From positions 6,627,501 to 6,691,500 of the forward strand of contig CM043878.1 in assembly GCA_023846275.1 (NCBI GenBank): 64,000 bases of DNA, read 5' to 3'. The notes beneath the pieces were generated by a model that saw only the letters and a list, made by a program, of their open reading frames with translations, did no database searches and was not told the DNA's origin. Shown here piece after piece: positions 1-13,926 of this stretch; the stretch's first letter is position 1; each line of letters begins with the position of its first letter. This stretch comes from Vanilla planifolia (taxonomy: Eukaryota > Streptophyta > Magnoliopsida > Asparagales > Orchidaceae). The position numbers and the translations under genes were made by a program.

Positions 1-3000
1 AATAAATTATACTATTTTTCTAAATATTGGACTATCCTTTTATTACAATATTTTAAAAATCAAAAATAACATTTTTTTTTATCTATGCATTGTATAATTA
101 TCAATCATTTGTTTTATTTTTCTAATAAAAATTCAAAAACAATATCATTTATATATTATTCAAATTAAGTTCTTATCAATAATAAATTATTAAACATAAT
201 TGATCTAACATCACTTAATAATAATAGTTTTCAAATATATATTTTTAATAACCAATTTATTATTTAGCAATATTATTTCATACCAATAATACATATAAAA
301 ATATGTGAAGTAATTAATATCTAAATACAATAGGGTGAAATGTCACACCTTAAGTTCTAAATATTATATTAATCTTAGTCATTATAGTATCTGTTTGATA
401 ATTACAAATTCATTATGTTGTAGTTATTTAAATTTCTTTTTGAGATTTTTAGATCATATATCTCATGAACAAATATTAAAGAGCTTGTTCAAAATTTTCA
501 TAGAATGATCTACATACAAAGATAATTTAATGAGTATTATTATTTTTACTCAAGATTAACTCAACTTACAAATCATTAAGCCATTTGTTTTTATTTTTGA
601 TGGAGTGACTGTAGATTAGAAGTTAATAATAAATACTTCATTTATATTTAACTAGTTATTTTATCACTTAATTTACATATGGCATAAGTAAGATTGCATT
701 GCATTATATGTATTTATTTGTTAAATATTATTTTGGTATTGTTAAAATCATTAGAATTGTATTAAAAACTTATGAAATATCACTTCTAATTTTTCTAAAT
801 CTAACTCAAGTTTTAGTTTTGAAAAATCCAACTTAAAAACATGTTAAATAATGTCATATTTTTACTATATATTAATTGTACAGTATGATATTTGGTATCA
901 TACTTAAAAACAATCTTTATTTTGGCTTATATTTATATCCAAATGTGAATCTGTGTTGACATCGTACATGTATGATACATCCATCATATAGATGTGACTA
1001 CCACTTAGATTAAAATTATGTACAAAATTGGTCATACAAGGGATCGACTCTATATGAGTATTGTTTGATTTTTAAGAGTTGAGTTTATGTTTGCATTATA
1101 TGCATATAAATCTTATTTCGTACAAATATATCATTTATTTTCTCTCATAATTTGAGCTTAGTGTTAGTTGAACATATATGATTTCTATGTCATATTAATA
1201 CAATTATATTATGTTATAAGCGAATCAGCAAGCATTATATATTATGTAGTATGAAGTCTCTGTGTTGTAACTCGTTCAAGTAAAAAAAACTTATAAACAT
1301 TCTTATATTGCATACTAATACAATTACTATATTTATCAATATGACTTCAATTTTTTAATATTTTGTGCATTGTACAAATACGAAACATTTGCATTGTAAT
1401 TATATATTCATTAATAGAAACATTTATTATATCATATAAGTACAATATTTTAATTCATATAAATATGTGAATCAATATATATAACTTATCTATATAATAA
1501 GACAATTAATACATTAGACTTATATGATTAATATTAAATCATAAAAGTATAAATTAGTTATCATATTATTATGGTAGTAATATCATATCAGTACAATCAT
1601 ATAGTTAAAATTTTTATGATCATACAAAGACCTCCTAAGTATCAAATAATACGATGGTATTGGTCATAACATTTGTTGTTGTATTATTATAATATTATTA
1701 ATTGTACAGATACAATCAACATTTTGGTCAATTTAAACTAACATATAATCATACAAGCATTCATATTTTGTAATCATAATATACAATATTTTTTAAAAGC
1801 TTGGCTTTTGTGAAAATATGTATTGTATGATGATGATCTATCTTTAAACTTATATGATTTATATAAACTATAATATGAACTATTTTGTACTAATATAATC
1901 TATATGATCATCTAATACAATCAATATCAAAACTTAAGCATTGTTTATTGTATTAGAGTCATACAATATACGAGCTATCATGAAATTATATGATCCATTA
2001 TTTTAAACTTATCAAATTTAGATATATTATTTGATTTATCTAAATGATCATTGTGTAGAATTTATTCTTATGATGTAAGATCCTTGACATACTAATATGA
2101 ACAAAAACCTATGAATATAACAAGTTGGAGCTTCTCTTGAAAGCAATTTTAGTTGCTAAAACTTCTTGATTTATATTTATTTCACTTTGATATATAAATT
2201 AAGATAGAATATAAATAGAAAAGGTTGATGCTTATTGCTAAATCTTTTGATAATGGTCATAAAGTAAAACCTTTTAAAATCAGGTTGTGCATTATACAAA
2301 AAAAGAAGTCGTCATAACTACATTCTTGATTTGATCATCTTTATCCTTACTTCAATCTTTATCCTTACTGGTAATGTCATCCATATTATTGTAACTTTGT
2401 GTCATATTGTTATTTCAAGTGAGTGATGTAATATTGTTGAATTTTATTATATAAATTCAGTTCTATTCTTGTAAGTTGTTGTACTTGTTTCTTTTAAAAG
2501 TATATACTTATTTGTTGTGACAAAAGAGAATAACTTTGTAAAGATTTATCTCAACTTATTATGACAAAAGAGAATTATGTTGTAGTAAAAGCTTAGTCAG
2601 ATTGACTAGGAATTGATGTAGGTAAATATTTTGTTAAATCAACTAAAAATTTTAATGCATTTTTCTCAGTTTATTATTGTGCTCTACTTATCTTATAATT
2701 ACACAAATAGATTTTAAAAATAGTAAAAATTTTTAAAGAGTGTAAATCAACAACTAGCTTATATTGCTTAACATATTGTTATATCTTTTGTTTATGCTTT
2801 ACTTGTTTTACGTGCTATACTTTTTTTTCATAATAATCACACTACAAGAAAAGATTTTAAAGAGTCTAAGAAATTCTTTATTTAATGAGATCAAATAAAT
2901 TATATTAGTTAAGGTGATTTGATTTACTTTAATGAAGTTATATATTTTTTGTTAACTTATAGATTCACTTTTATTTATAGTTAATTAGTTTTTAAAGTGA

Positions 3001-5900
3001 AACTTTTATTTATTTTCTTTAACAAATTGTTTTGATATAATTTAAGTACCTGAGTACTATCTATTTGTGTTGACAATTAAAAAATTTTAAATTATATAAT
3101 TTACTTTCCCTGTACTTGTACTTAGTGATAACTTCTAACTATAACATTAAAAATTTTTAGTCATAACTACATGAAGTATGAGAAGATATTTTAGCAGCAA
3201 ATATAATAAATAATAATCACAGTTAAAACTTACATCGAGCTATAATAAAAGTTATAATATAAACACAAAAAAATATGAAAAGAAAAATTTATTTTGACCA
3301 AAATTTATCTAATATTAAAAGCATAATAATTCAATTGTTCATAACTCAATAACATACTAATGTAATACATACACAAAAATCTTATAGTTAACTCAGATGA
3401 CATTAATTACATTACACTGTGATCAAGTTCTCTATCATCTTAATTATATCTAAAAAGCATAAACATTAATAAGTGATTTTCTAAAATAAATCAAAAATAC
3501 ATCATCTACTGAAACATCGATAATAAGGATTTTGATAATAAATGCAAATAAAATAGCACAATTATATGAACTAACAAAGTAATAACCACGTGAACATATA
3601 TGTATATCTAACAATATGAATTTAAATCATGATAATGTATAACCATGAACAAAATAAAAGAAAATATTATCACATGCTATCATACAATATGATAAACACC
3701 CAATTTTATTATCATGATTAATTTATAATATTAATAAACACTTACAATTCTTAAAGTTTATCATATAATAGTAATTATGCAATAAAGTAATTATCATGTC
3801 AATATACTATAACTACTGTGGTGCCCTCCTCTATCGTCATTAATTGTTTTTTTTCATATAAAAATCCTCTAATTTATAAAAAACCATTTATTTTGAAAAT
3901 ATTTTTAACATAAAAAAAATTTTTCTTTAAAAAAATCAGATCATTACTTCAAAAAATAAATCTAAACTTCTAAAGCTAATAGAAATATCACATTTATAAA
4001 ATAGTTATCCTAGTGAAAATAAAAAAAATGATCATTTCAAATATTAAAATAAATATGTAATTATTGTAATAACATGTCATATATCTCATATGATCTAAAT
4101 CATAACACATCTATCTAAGTTAAAGTAATGAAACTATAAAGTTAGTGTTTCTCTCATTGTTTTTCTATAATCTTGTGTTGTACATCTTTCATACAATAGG
4201 TTAAGTTAATTATTATAGGCTTAGTAAGCATAGATCTATAACAATAATACAAAATAATATAAAATTTATGACCTACATGTTGTGTCTAAAAAATAAAATA
4301 TAGAATAATTGTTATATAAAGATAAGATTATATACATATCGGATAGTGGTTAATTGGAGAAGTTGAGTCATTGTATATTAAAAAAATAATAAACATAAAA
4401 AATAATGAAAAAAGAAATTATAAAAGAATATTGATAAAAATCATTAAATGCTTATTGGTTTATATGAATGAGAAAAATGTGCTATTTATTTATTTATTAG
4501 TGGAATGTTTTTACATAAATATTGCAATAATACCATATATTTGTTACTATATTTTGATATTAGTTTATATTAAGCTATTATTTGTAGATAAAAATTTACA
4601 CATTGAACTTTGTGACTCTCAATTCTTATCTATATTATATGTAATAACACATATATTTAGAGAAAATAAGATCATAATGACATATAAGTTGAGCATTCAG
4701 ATGTAGAAAGATATGTTATGAAGAGTTTTACATTGTGTATATTATAGTTTTGTATTTGATATTTATCTCAATTAGCATGCATATGTTTATTTTAAATTAT
4801 AAGATAGTTTTTTATGATATTGAGAAATAGTTTTGAAATTGAGTTTTATTATCATTCCTTCTTGAATCGATGATTTGTATTCTCTAATTGCATAAATACT
4901 ATAATTATCATGATTTTTTGTTATTATTATATTATCAAGTGAAAATGATGGGTGAAAATAGCATATCTCTCCTAAGACATCTCCTCATGAAACTAAGACA
5001 TTTTCCCCACCAAGTGCCAACTTGATTTATACCAATTAAACTTGACCATTACCCCATCTCAATTCTACCTATATGCTTCATAGCTAGCACATGCTCGTTG
5101 ACCTAAGCCCTACTAATAGTTGGTCATTATCAATCATCAAGCTATAGTATCATAGTTTTTCTCCTATTTTTATAACCAACAACCCTATTTAATATGGAGT
5201 TGGGAACACTTGCTATTTATTGAATTTTATGAAGACTACACATATTGTATAATTTTACTTAATCACTCCTATTTAGCCTCACAATTGCTCACGATCCTTT
5301 TTTTTTTAACTTTGTATGTGTATGGCTTTATTGTTAGTGATTCAACATCTTACTCACTATCCTATTTGTTTGATTTCAAGCTTTCCAACATGTATGTATG
5401 AAGCTATATCTAAAATTTACTTCTCTTCAACTCTATGCTCATATTTTTATCTGAATTAATCGATAATTTACTAGGTCTAATATTGCATAAGCAACTCTTT
5501 TTATTATAACAAAATAATATTGATTTTTAAAAGTCTATTATTAGTCTAAAATTTGTAATATTATTTATTGCTTGTTATTGGTTAAACAATAATATCAACC
5601 AGCAGTCCTTTCAACATATGTAATATAAAGATAATGAGATAAAAATATAAATATTAATAAGAATAATATATATTATCATGATTTTTTTATTAAAAATAAA
5701 TGATAAATATTTTGTTGAACTTGCCAGTTATAGATAGAATGAAGTCCCGCAGAAGATGTTATTGTATTCTATCGTAGCAAAAAAAACTTGACTAAAGTGA
5801 TATTTTTATTTTTGGTAATCAAATATATTATTCTAAAATACGATTATTTGTCTTGTAATCTATCGTTATTGTTACAGAAGAATATTTTCAACAAATACTT
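1..5900. other. AT-rich gene-poor DNA
   Basis: I see no gene here. The sequence is very AT-rich, with many degenerate occurrences of TCATACAA/TTGTATGA-like words between about 900 and 2,000. The open frames at 4371-4706 and 5210-5401 have the composition of random AT-rich DNA (long runs of Ile, Lys, Tyr and Leu) and match no family I know. The block is most likely old, decayed repeat DNA. Confidence 0.6.
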
Positions 5901-7280
5901 TCCATAAATACCCTTCTCTGATTGCACTAAGGCATACCGACAGCAGATCCAACAAGCCGAAACCACCCAAGTCAATCAAATCAAATCTATGTGCGTTTAT
6001 AACTGCTACAAAGCATGAGTTGGATAACAATGATTGGATAGTTTACCAGTTTGCTGTTTTGTGAGCCTCGCATCTGAAAAGTAGCCCACGGACAAACATT
6101 GGACAGCGACTTCCGTATTTTATGGTCGGGAAACGGAGCAGTTGTCAAATCAAATACTACTAAATTAAATTAATAAATTTAAATGAATATTTGAAATTTG
6201 GAAATCGTATTATTTTAATTGATAAATTATTAATTTTAATAATATATAAATCAATTGAGTAAGATTGAGAGATATATCAGAATTTGAACGTTAGATTGCC
6301 ATTTTGTTGACTAAATCTCTTCACAACTTCAATGAACTGTTAATACTAAACCGAAAGAACCGGTTTCGACCTTTTCTGGTCTAATCTGTGAATATTCAAG
6401 CCGGTCGTTCTTATCCACACAGCAATGCCGTGTTTGTTTGGCTTAGAAGGACTAACCTCCTGTTTGACATGTAGGATTACAAAAATTAATCCAGTTTAAC
6501 GACAACAATTTGGTCTATTAATTATTAGGGTTTTTTTGCCAGTTAAGTTTTAAATTAGTTTTTTCAATATTTGTTGAATATAATTAATATTAACTTTATT
6601 TGGGTTTGAAATTATACGAATTAACAAAAAAAAAAGGCCTAAGTATGAATCCTCCTAGTATACTAACTCATTTTCATGACTTAGGTGTTGATAATTATCT
6701 TAGCCCATATAATACGTTATCTTGTGAAGATTTTTTTCTTTTGCTAGACTTAGTCCGTCATTAATGTCTTGTTATTTAAAGAATGAATGTATACCAAATT
6801 TAAACTTAAATGAATATAAATTTGTAAGATATTATTGTATTAATACATTATTTAAATTTAAATTTCTCAAATGATATATTTTTTTTTCTTTTTTTATAAT
6901 TATTAGGCATGTGATGTTTAATTTGTTGACGAGTTGTGATGTTGTAGCATTCAGTACATCATACAAAAGTTCTACTTGAATACTTACTAATCTTATTTGA
7001 TATCGAAGTCTTGTTACAATTAACATATCTACTTCTTATTAGTTACTGTTATTATTACTATTTTGGGGTCAATTAAAGCTCATCCTTATTTATTAGATAT
7101 TTTTGTTTGTTTTCAATAATTCGTCAAATTATTTATTTCTAAAATTTTGTTTTAATCGTTTGAAGAACAATTGATATTTTTTTAAATATTTTTAACTTTA
7201 AATTTAGTTTTGAGTCATCCTTCAATCGTTCTGTAATTAAGTTATAGTAAGATTTAGTTGAAAAATGATTTTAAAATAAC
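5901..7280. other. Unassigned intergenic stretch
   Basis: The part at about 5,900-6,140 is less AT-rich and of higher complexity than its surroundings, which may mark an old gene or regulatory fragment. No open frame with a recognisable domain is present. The rest is AT-rich without visible structure. Confidence 0.4.
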
Positions 7281-7284
7281 TAAG

Positions 7285-7600
7285 ATTTTAATTTAGGTTG
7301 TTCCCGCCGCCTTCTGTCACTATACTGTCGCCATCAGCTCCGGTGCTACAGTCCAGACCGACCCACGCGCCTCATGCGTCGACCTCACCAACCCGCAAGC
7401 CCGCACTAACCCGCGCGACCCACCAGCCCGAGTCACCCGCTATGCCCATTCGGCCAGCGCCTGACCCAAAATACGCGCACCCGCATTGATTCTCTTAGAC
7501 CATTGCCAATCTGAGGCGTCACGTGCCTCTCCACATATGCCGGTTCGCGATGCCCGTTGCCTCACCGTTCGTCATTACCGCCGCCCAAAACGTATTTCCT
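7285..7600. other. Isolated GC-rich patch
   Basis: About 300 bases are abruptly rich in C and G inside DNA that is otherwise mostly A and T. The plus strand has a 63-codon open frame (7298-7489) rich in Pro, Ala, Ser and Thr, but it matches no family I recognise and reads like a by-product of C-rich sequence. It could be a relic of a GC-rich exon, a promoter CpG patch, or a piece of a GC-rich LTR. I do not call a gene. Confidence 0.5.
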
Positions 7601-8899
7601 GATAAAAAACTATTTAGTTTAATGTTGTTTTAAAAAGTTTCAACCTCTTTATGGTCGATTCCATGAGTCAAAGCACCTTATTAAGGTGCACAATTGAGTA
7701 TGTTTATTCGATTTTTTTGTTCATATTTGTACAATTTTGTTTAATAATAGTAGTAAGATTGCATATATGTTATAGGATTGTAATATTTGTATGATATTTT
7801 ATATAAATTAAAAAATTATAATTTAAAATACGATTAAGTATAAATTTAAATGTTTATTATTTTAATAATATTAATTAGTATAATAAATTTAAAATATTTA
7901 ATTTTACTAAATAAGTTAATATATATAAGTTAGAATAAAATATATCTAATTAATTAACTTTATTAAAATATTTTAAATATTTTCAAGTCACTTATTTTAA
8001 CTTGCAAAGCTTGATTAGATAACTTTGGGTAACATTTTGATTAATTTTTATGCCTTAGTTTTTTTATAGTTGTACTTTCAATATCTTTGCAAAAGAATGA
8101 AAGAGAAAACCATTAAAGAACAATTTAGTGAGCATTGAAAATATAATTATTTAAATTATTCTAATAAGATTGCTATGGCTCATTAAAAATACTGAAAATA
8201 GACACATAACACATATTTTGAACTTTTGATATTATTTAATACGATAATACCATCTAGCAATAAAATTATATTAGTTAAATATTTTTATTTAATATGATAA
8301 TCCTAATATTAAAATTATATATATTTTGTTGTTGATATATCATTCATATTATTAATCTAAATGAAAACATATTATAAGAAATTTATAATATGGAAGATTG
8401 TTTTTGTACTGTTCATTATACTACGATATTCTTTGACTATTTTAAACTTTTTTTCAATGCTTGTAAATTCTTTTATTATTAATAAAAGTTGGTATTGTGG
8501 TATTTATAAATAAAAAACTATTTTTTTTTTATATTAATGAACTTATTTTATTTATTTTATGTTGGATATTATAGGATCGTTTTTCAGGAAATATATTTAT
8601 TCAAATTTGTTCCAATATAAAAAAATGTTGGAGTGTTTTTTATCTAGATTTTATATAGATATAATCTATATTATTTATTATTATTGATGTATTCTCTATG
8701 AAAAATATTTTATTCCTTGACTCTTTGATAAACTTTTAGTCATAAACTTCTATTTTGACATGCACATTTCAGCATCTTTTGACATCGTAGACATGTTATC
8801 TTCAATTTTCTAAAAGCCTTGACATGTTAGTCTTCTGCTATTGCTTATTGTAGATGTTGAATCTAAGTTATGCAACAATATCAATGGGCCATTAATCTT
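7601..8899. other. AT-rich intergenic DNA
   Basis: Simple AT-rich sequence with no open frame, repeat array or regulatory motif that I can support. Confidence 0.5.
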
Positions 8900-9362
8900 A
8901 TGAACTGTTCCATGACATGATAGCCCACTTGGACTCATTTGTTAAGAAGCTCTTCTTATTCTTTCTCCAATATGGACTTGATGCTGTAATAAATAAATAT
9001 TACTCTACAAAACTTATTAATTGTCAGTCAATTTGGTAAACCATTCATTTCTAACATGCTGGGTTATACTCATTGATTGAGTTCTTATGTTGAAGTTGAA
9101 TCATTCTTGCAAACATTGGATCATCTTTTGCTCTTCTATGTATTGCCTTCTTGTTGTAGATGGTTCGTCCCAAATAAGAAGCTTTTGTCCCAAGTCTGCA
9201 ATAATGGATTGTTCCTTAAGTTCTCTTCACATTTATTTCTCCATGTTGCATATATGTTCAGTCATTGGCAGCTCAAAGCTCAGTATTGCTTCTTCCCTAT
9301 CGCCGATTCAATAAATTATCACACCGCCAACATTGGTGACAAGTTGCTTGAGATCTGAACGA
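8900..9362 (-). pseudogene. Decayed coding-like sequence, unidentified
   Basis: On the minus strand, 9357 down to about 9020 reads as a mostly open frame with a normal amino-acid mix (charged, Glu/Gln-rich, coiled-coil-like) broken by several stops. Readable pieces include GDREEAILSFELPMTEH and IADLGQKLLIWDEPSTT. The plus-strand frames here (9077-9358) are less protein-like. I do not recognise the family. The short coding-like pieces separated by AT-rich DNA could be exons of a decayed host gene or part of a transposon. The call rests on composition and frame continuity only. Confidence 0.3.
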
Positions 9363-9562
9363 TCAAGACCAAGCCCTCGATATCTACATGCTTGAGACTA
9401 AATAATAAAAACTTAGTAACTCATGGATTTAATTGATTGAAGTTAAAATGCTTACACCTAGATCATTATAATTGAAACAATAGAGTCTTAATCATTTCGA
9501 TTTGACCACTTAATAATTCATCCTTAGGCTTTTATATTATTTATAACTAACGAACTAACATT

Positions 9563-9567
9563 AAGGT
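9563..9567. repeat. Target-site duplication AAGGT of solo LTR 1
   Basis: The five bases AAGGT before the LTR are repeated exactly after it at 12632-12636, as expected for integrase-mediated insertion. Confidence 0.85.
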
Positions 9568-10176
9568 TGTTATACCCGGAAAAATATTATAGGTTTAATC
9601 TTCAATAATTCAATTGTGGCTTGGATGATTTCAGATCGACAGTAGGATGAGCCAGGAGCTCAATTGGAGGCTATTGGAATTTCTGAAATTTTCTGGGGAT
9701 TTTTCGGAGCACCGAGATTTTTTAAAAAAAAACCGGAAATTGGATTTTGCTTTTTACCGCGCGTGAACCGGACCGGAGCGGTTCAGCGAAGGCGGGGCGG
9801 TTCGCCGAGGTGCGTTTGCGCGTGCGTATGGATAAGCCGCGGATAAGCGGATCGGACGGGCGAGATCAGCGGTGGAGATTAACCGGCTGATCGAGTGTTA
9901 AGCGGCGTTTTTAGAAGGTCAACCGGCGCTTAATGGGTCTTAACGGGTTATTACCGGTTTAAGCTGGGTATTTAACCTGAACTGTTCGGCTGTTAGGGTT
10001 TCGAACGGCGGCTAGAGGCGAAGTGTTCGCGACGAACGGCGGTAATTTCCGGCAGCCTTTCAAGGGGCTTTTGGTAACCGGAGGTTCGCGGGACAGAGGC
10101 GAACATTTTGGTACCGGTTTCGTTCGGCGAGGAGCTGCGGTTGATCGCGTGCGGGCTTCACCGTCGCCGGCGACGA

Positions 10177-10298
10177 GCAAAGGTAGGAAATTCAGAATTA
10201 AATTAGTTAATTAGCAAATTAAAATATGTATTATTTTGCAAAGGTAGGAAATTCGGTTTTAAATTAGTTAATTAGTAGAAATTAAAAGCATGGAATAT
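10177..10298 (+). repeat. 61-bp tandem duplication inside solo LTR 1
   Basis: GCAAAGGTAGGAAATTC occurs at 10177 and again at 10238 and is followed both times by TTAAATTAGTTAATTAG. The corresponding part of the copy at 41.5-44.6 kb has only one unit, so the duplication is private to copy 1 or was lost from copy 2. Confidence 0.75.
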
Positions 10299-11481
10299 TT
10301 TGCTTAATGAAATCAAGCATGTGGATGAAAAATTTGACTTAGTTGAATGCTAATTTGTGTCTTTTACAATTTTTGGATTTCTGGAAAACTTCCCATTTCG
10401 CCGGAAAATTTAATTAAGACTTAGGAACATGTTAGGGATTTGTATTATCAGTTTGCCATTGAATTAGTTAATTAATTGTTGGATTAATCTTACGGCAATG
10501 GCGTATGGGCGAATTTCTTCGGCGGAAATTTTAAATTAGTGGCATTATTGAAACATTAGGATAGTTAGAACATCGAATTTTGTTTCTCCTTGTTCGCGTT
10601 CGCCGGAAATCGACAGAAGGAATTGGATTGGTCGGCAATTGCTTCAGTTAGGGTTCGCGGGCGTCGGACCGAGGAAGGAGAAGGGTTTAGATTAATTACG
10701 AATTTATTTAAGTAATTAATGGTATTTATATAATATTTATTAGTAATTATATTTATTTAAGCATCGACCGATTAACGGATTATTAAAGAATTTGGTTCGG
10801 CGGTGTCGTGGTTCGGCGCGAGGTTTCCGAACCGGCAGCGAAAACCGGTTCAGCGGGATTCGGCGCGGACGAACGGCGCGGAGGAAAATTTAATTCGGAA
10901 ATTAATCCGAATTTTCGGAAAAAGGATATATGTGGAATTTAAATTTTAAATTCGGAAATTTATTCCAAATTTCGGGAAATGGATAAAGGGCAGAAATTTA
11001 TTTTGGAAATTAAAATTTCCTGAAGTGAGGAAGAGGTGATTTTTGGAAATCACGTAGCCAAGTTGAAATTGACTGTTGGAAATTACCCATAAATTCAGTG
11101 CAGCTGGATCAGTTGGAAGGAAGTGTGACACTTGGGTGTTACCAGAATAGTCAGAATTTTGGTACAGTTGTGTTGCTTGGATAGCAATGACATGGATTGA
11201 GTCAGTTTACTCAGTGTTGGCATATTTCATGGATTGGCATATTGGACCGGACTACTATAGGCCCTATATGATGTTTTAGGGTAGTTGTGGTAGGTAACTG
11301 TGCGGTACAGACTTAACTTTCACAGTATACATGTGGACTGGTATGCGCCTTGTTGTATCTGGACACATGTTGCCGAATCTTGGAGTTAGAGCTTGGCAAT
11401 GACTGTAGGGGCGTGGCTTCTATGGAAATTGTTGGGAGAGGACTTCTTGTGACGGTGGCTGAGTCGATCTCTTCTGGTCCA

Positions 11482-11780
11482 CGAGTGTAGGCCTGCGCGC
11501 CTGAGAGTGGCAGTGGCAGGGGTGACTCGCCGTGGCTAGTCAAGTGTGTAGGCCTGCGTGCCTGAGGGTGGCAGGGGTGTCTCACGTTGGCTAGAGATTT
11601 ATGTGACTGGTTTTGTCTATAGTCTCCAGAAGATTGATTGACGAGAGACGCTGCGGTGTCGGGTGCTAGGCGTTGTGATGCGTGCGCAGAGATGGGCGTG
11701 TCCCGCTGGCATGCTTTGCCTAGGCGCCATGCGTGCGCAGAGATGGGCGTGTCCCGCTGACATGCTGCCTGGGAGCACAG
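11482..11780 (+). repeat. Internal tandem repeats in solo LTR 1
   Basis: Two short tandem duplications lie in this GC-rich part of the LTR. One has units beginning GTGTAGGCCTGCG near 11484 and 11546. The other has period 51, with CGTGCGCAGAGATGGGCGTG at 11681 and again at 11732. Both are also present in the inverted copy (about 42,380-42,660), so they predate the two insertions. They create the repetitive 179-codon minus-strand open frame across this area. Confidence 0.75.
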
Positions 11781-12669
11781 AGGAGAGCTACTCTGGTGTG
11801 ACTGGGGGTGACTGTGGTTGGTCAGAGTCTGGGACTGAGAGTACCTTTCCACCCTACATTGTTATGCTGTATTCCTATACTCTTGCTATTATCCTTCTCT
11901 TGCATGTGAGTTTTTACTAGCTGTCTTTCCTACTGGGCGTAGCTCACTCCTTTATTATCTATATTTTTCCAGCGGCTCGACAGCCTTGACGCCACCCAGA
12001 TTAGGTGGGATCGTGGTCAGCAGGCTAGTGGAGGATATCTGATCTGTGATTTTCTGAGACACTTTGGTTAGTGTGATTGATACTATTGGATGTATTCAGG
12101 GAGACTGTTATTCTTATGTCATGTAATATGTGAGGGTGATTCTGACTTATGTATCTAGTTGGATGATATTGTATTTGTTGGACTTGGATCTTATTCTTGT
12201 GATGTAGTTTCCATTCACTGTTTTACTTTATTGTCTTGGTGGTATAGTGTGTGGAGTGCCATATTTTATCTGAGGATGTTATGTATTTTATTTTTGATGG
12301 TGAGGTCATTACATGACTATGGAACTTAACCGTGGGGATTCAGACTTCTATTAGATCGGTTCTCCTACCGGTATGGGTTAGGAGTATGGGGTCTAGTAGG
12401 AGTAATATTGCGCGAGTCCATCTGTTAATTCAGGAGTCATGAACCTGATTTGACGGTGTACCCGGGAGATGGGATCCACATTGTTAAGGAAAGTAGGTGT
12501 GTAATGATGTGTTATATCCTATGTTTTTCGTATGCTACTCAGGTTGGTATGGGATAATTTGAGCTGTCTATATGCAAAAAAAAAAAAAAAATTATGCCAA
12601 AAATCAGCCTAGGAAAAAATGGGGTGTAACAAAGGTGATATGATATATATGGAGAAACTCATAATGATA

Positions 12670-13926
12670 ATACATCTTGCTGTTGGTAATTCTCGATTTC
12701 ATTAATATCTATCATAGTTTTCATCCTCGTCTACTAATCACAAAATATTTTATCACAACTTTTGTAAATATATTTGTACAAATATTTTATTAATGAAATT
12801 ATTAAACTTATCTTTATATTTATATGATATCCTAAATATAATAATAGATATGATTTATATGATACTATTTAACTATTGCCAAGAATAATCTTTCTTACTT
12901 TTAATTGCTATGCCTAAGCCTAAATCTCTTCCTTTAAAATTAGATATAAATTTTTCCCTTATGAATAAAACCAAATCCTCTCGCTTTCAATATATATGTT
13001 ACATATTTTTTCATTATTTGTTGTATAATAGAGTTTATCTTTCTTGATGATTAATCCATAACTTGTAACAATAATGCTCTTTATAGATATTATAATTTTA
13101 TAATCTTTAGAACTTTTAATGAGACAAAAAATTTAAAGAATATTATTAGAAACAAATTAATGTGTTTATAGTATTTGAATATTTGATTTAAACATTAATT
13201 TTTACATCTTTTAACTCTTTTTGTAGTATATCTTTTTTGGATTAAGGTGCGCAACTGTTTAAACTAATTTTCCTTTGTTCCACCTTTGCGTTAAGAACTT
13301 TGGTCAAGAGGATATTATAATGAAAATTGGAGAGGAGCAAAACAATTATAGTAAAAATAACTAATATGAATTCTTACAAACAATACATGTAACATAACAT
13401 ATCTACATATCTTAATATATGTTTTCATTATTTTTAATCAATACTCCAACCTCTTGTCATGTTGCAGGGTTATCATTAACATATTGATTATGCTTATTTT
13501 TGTATAAGAACAAGTCATTGGTTTTTTAGTATCACAGGTTTTCTTAAACTTTAAAAATACATTGAATATTATCACAAAAATGCATCTAGATAAAACTACG
13601 ATTATCTTGTGATTCACCTAAACCATTTATAAAATGGTACAAATGACTATAATTGTTGAATGTGAAAATCTTTAGAACATTCATAGTTGAATATGATATA
13701 TTATAATTTTTTTGTGATTTTCATCAAATAATAGTTGAATTAAATTGCAATTATCAATTTCTTAGTGATAAGGTCAATTAACTAATAATTTAACAAAAGG
13801 TTTATGAATACAAATGCCAAGAAGATAATATTATTTGAAGTGAAGAATGTTTCGTTACAAAGAATCATATGTAATGTAATGAGATAGAATAATGTTGACA
13901 TTTGAGGCATATGAAGAGATATATGA
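12670..13926. repeat. 1.3-kb direct repeat, copy 1
   Basis: The segment starting ATACATCTTGC (12670) and ending near GGCATATGAAGAGATATAT (about 13926) recurs in the same order at 15066-16336, with many substitutions and small indels. Shared landmarks include TATTTTATTAATGAAATT, TTAGAAACAAATTAATGTG and GAGGCATATGAAGAG. No coding domain is recognisable. It could be an old transposon fragment present twice or an ancient segmental duplication. Confidence 0.65.

Larger units (their letters stand above)
9568..12631 (+). mobile_element. Solo LTR, Ty3/gypsy (Tekay/Del-like), copy 1
   Basis: A 3,064-bp unit begins TGTTATACCC and ends GGGGTGTAACA, so it has TG...CA ends with an imperfect terminal inverted repeat. 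It is flanked by a perfect 5-bp duplication, AAGGT (9563-9567 and 12632-12636). A near-identical unit lies inverted at 41533-44553. No direct repeat or internal coding region lies inside, so this is a single LTR left by LTR-LTR recombination rather than a full element. It is much GC-richer than the surroundings. The ends and length resemble long-LTR chromoviruses of the Tekay/Del group, which is an inference. The intact target duplication suggests a moderately young insertion. Confidence 0.85.

Noticed and set aside
4371-4706. 111-codon plus-strand frame
   Set aside because: Almost entirely Ile, Lys, Leu, Tyr and Asn from AT-rich DNA; no domain and no conserved motif.
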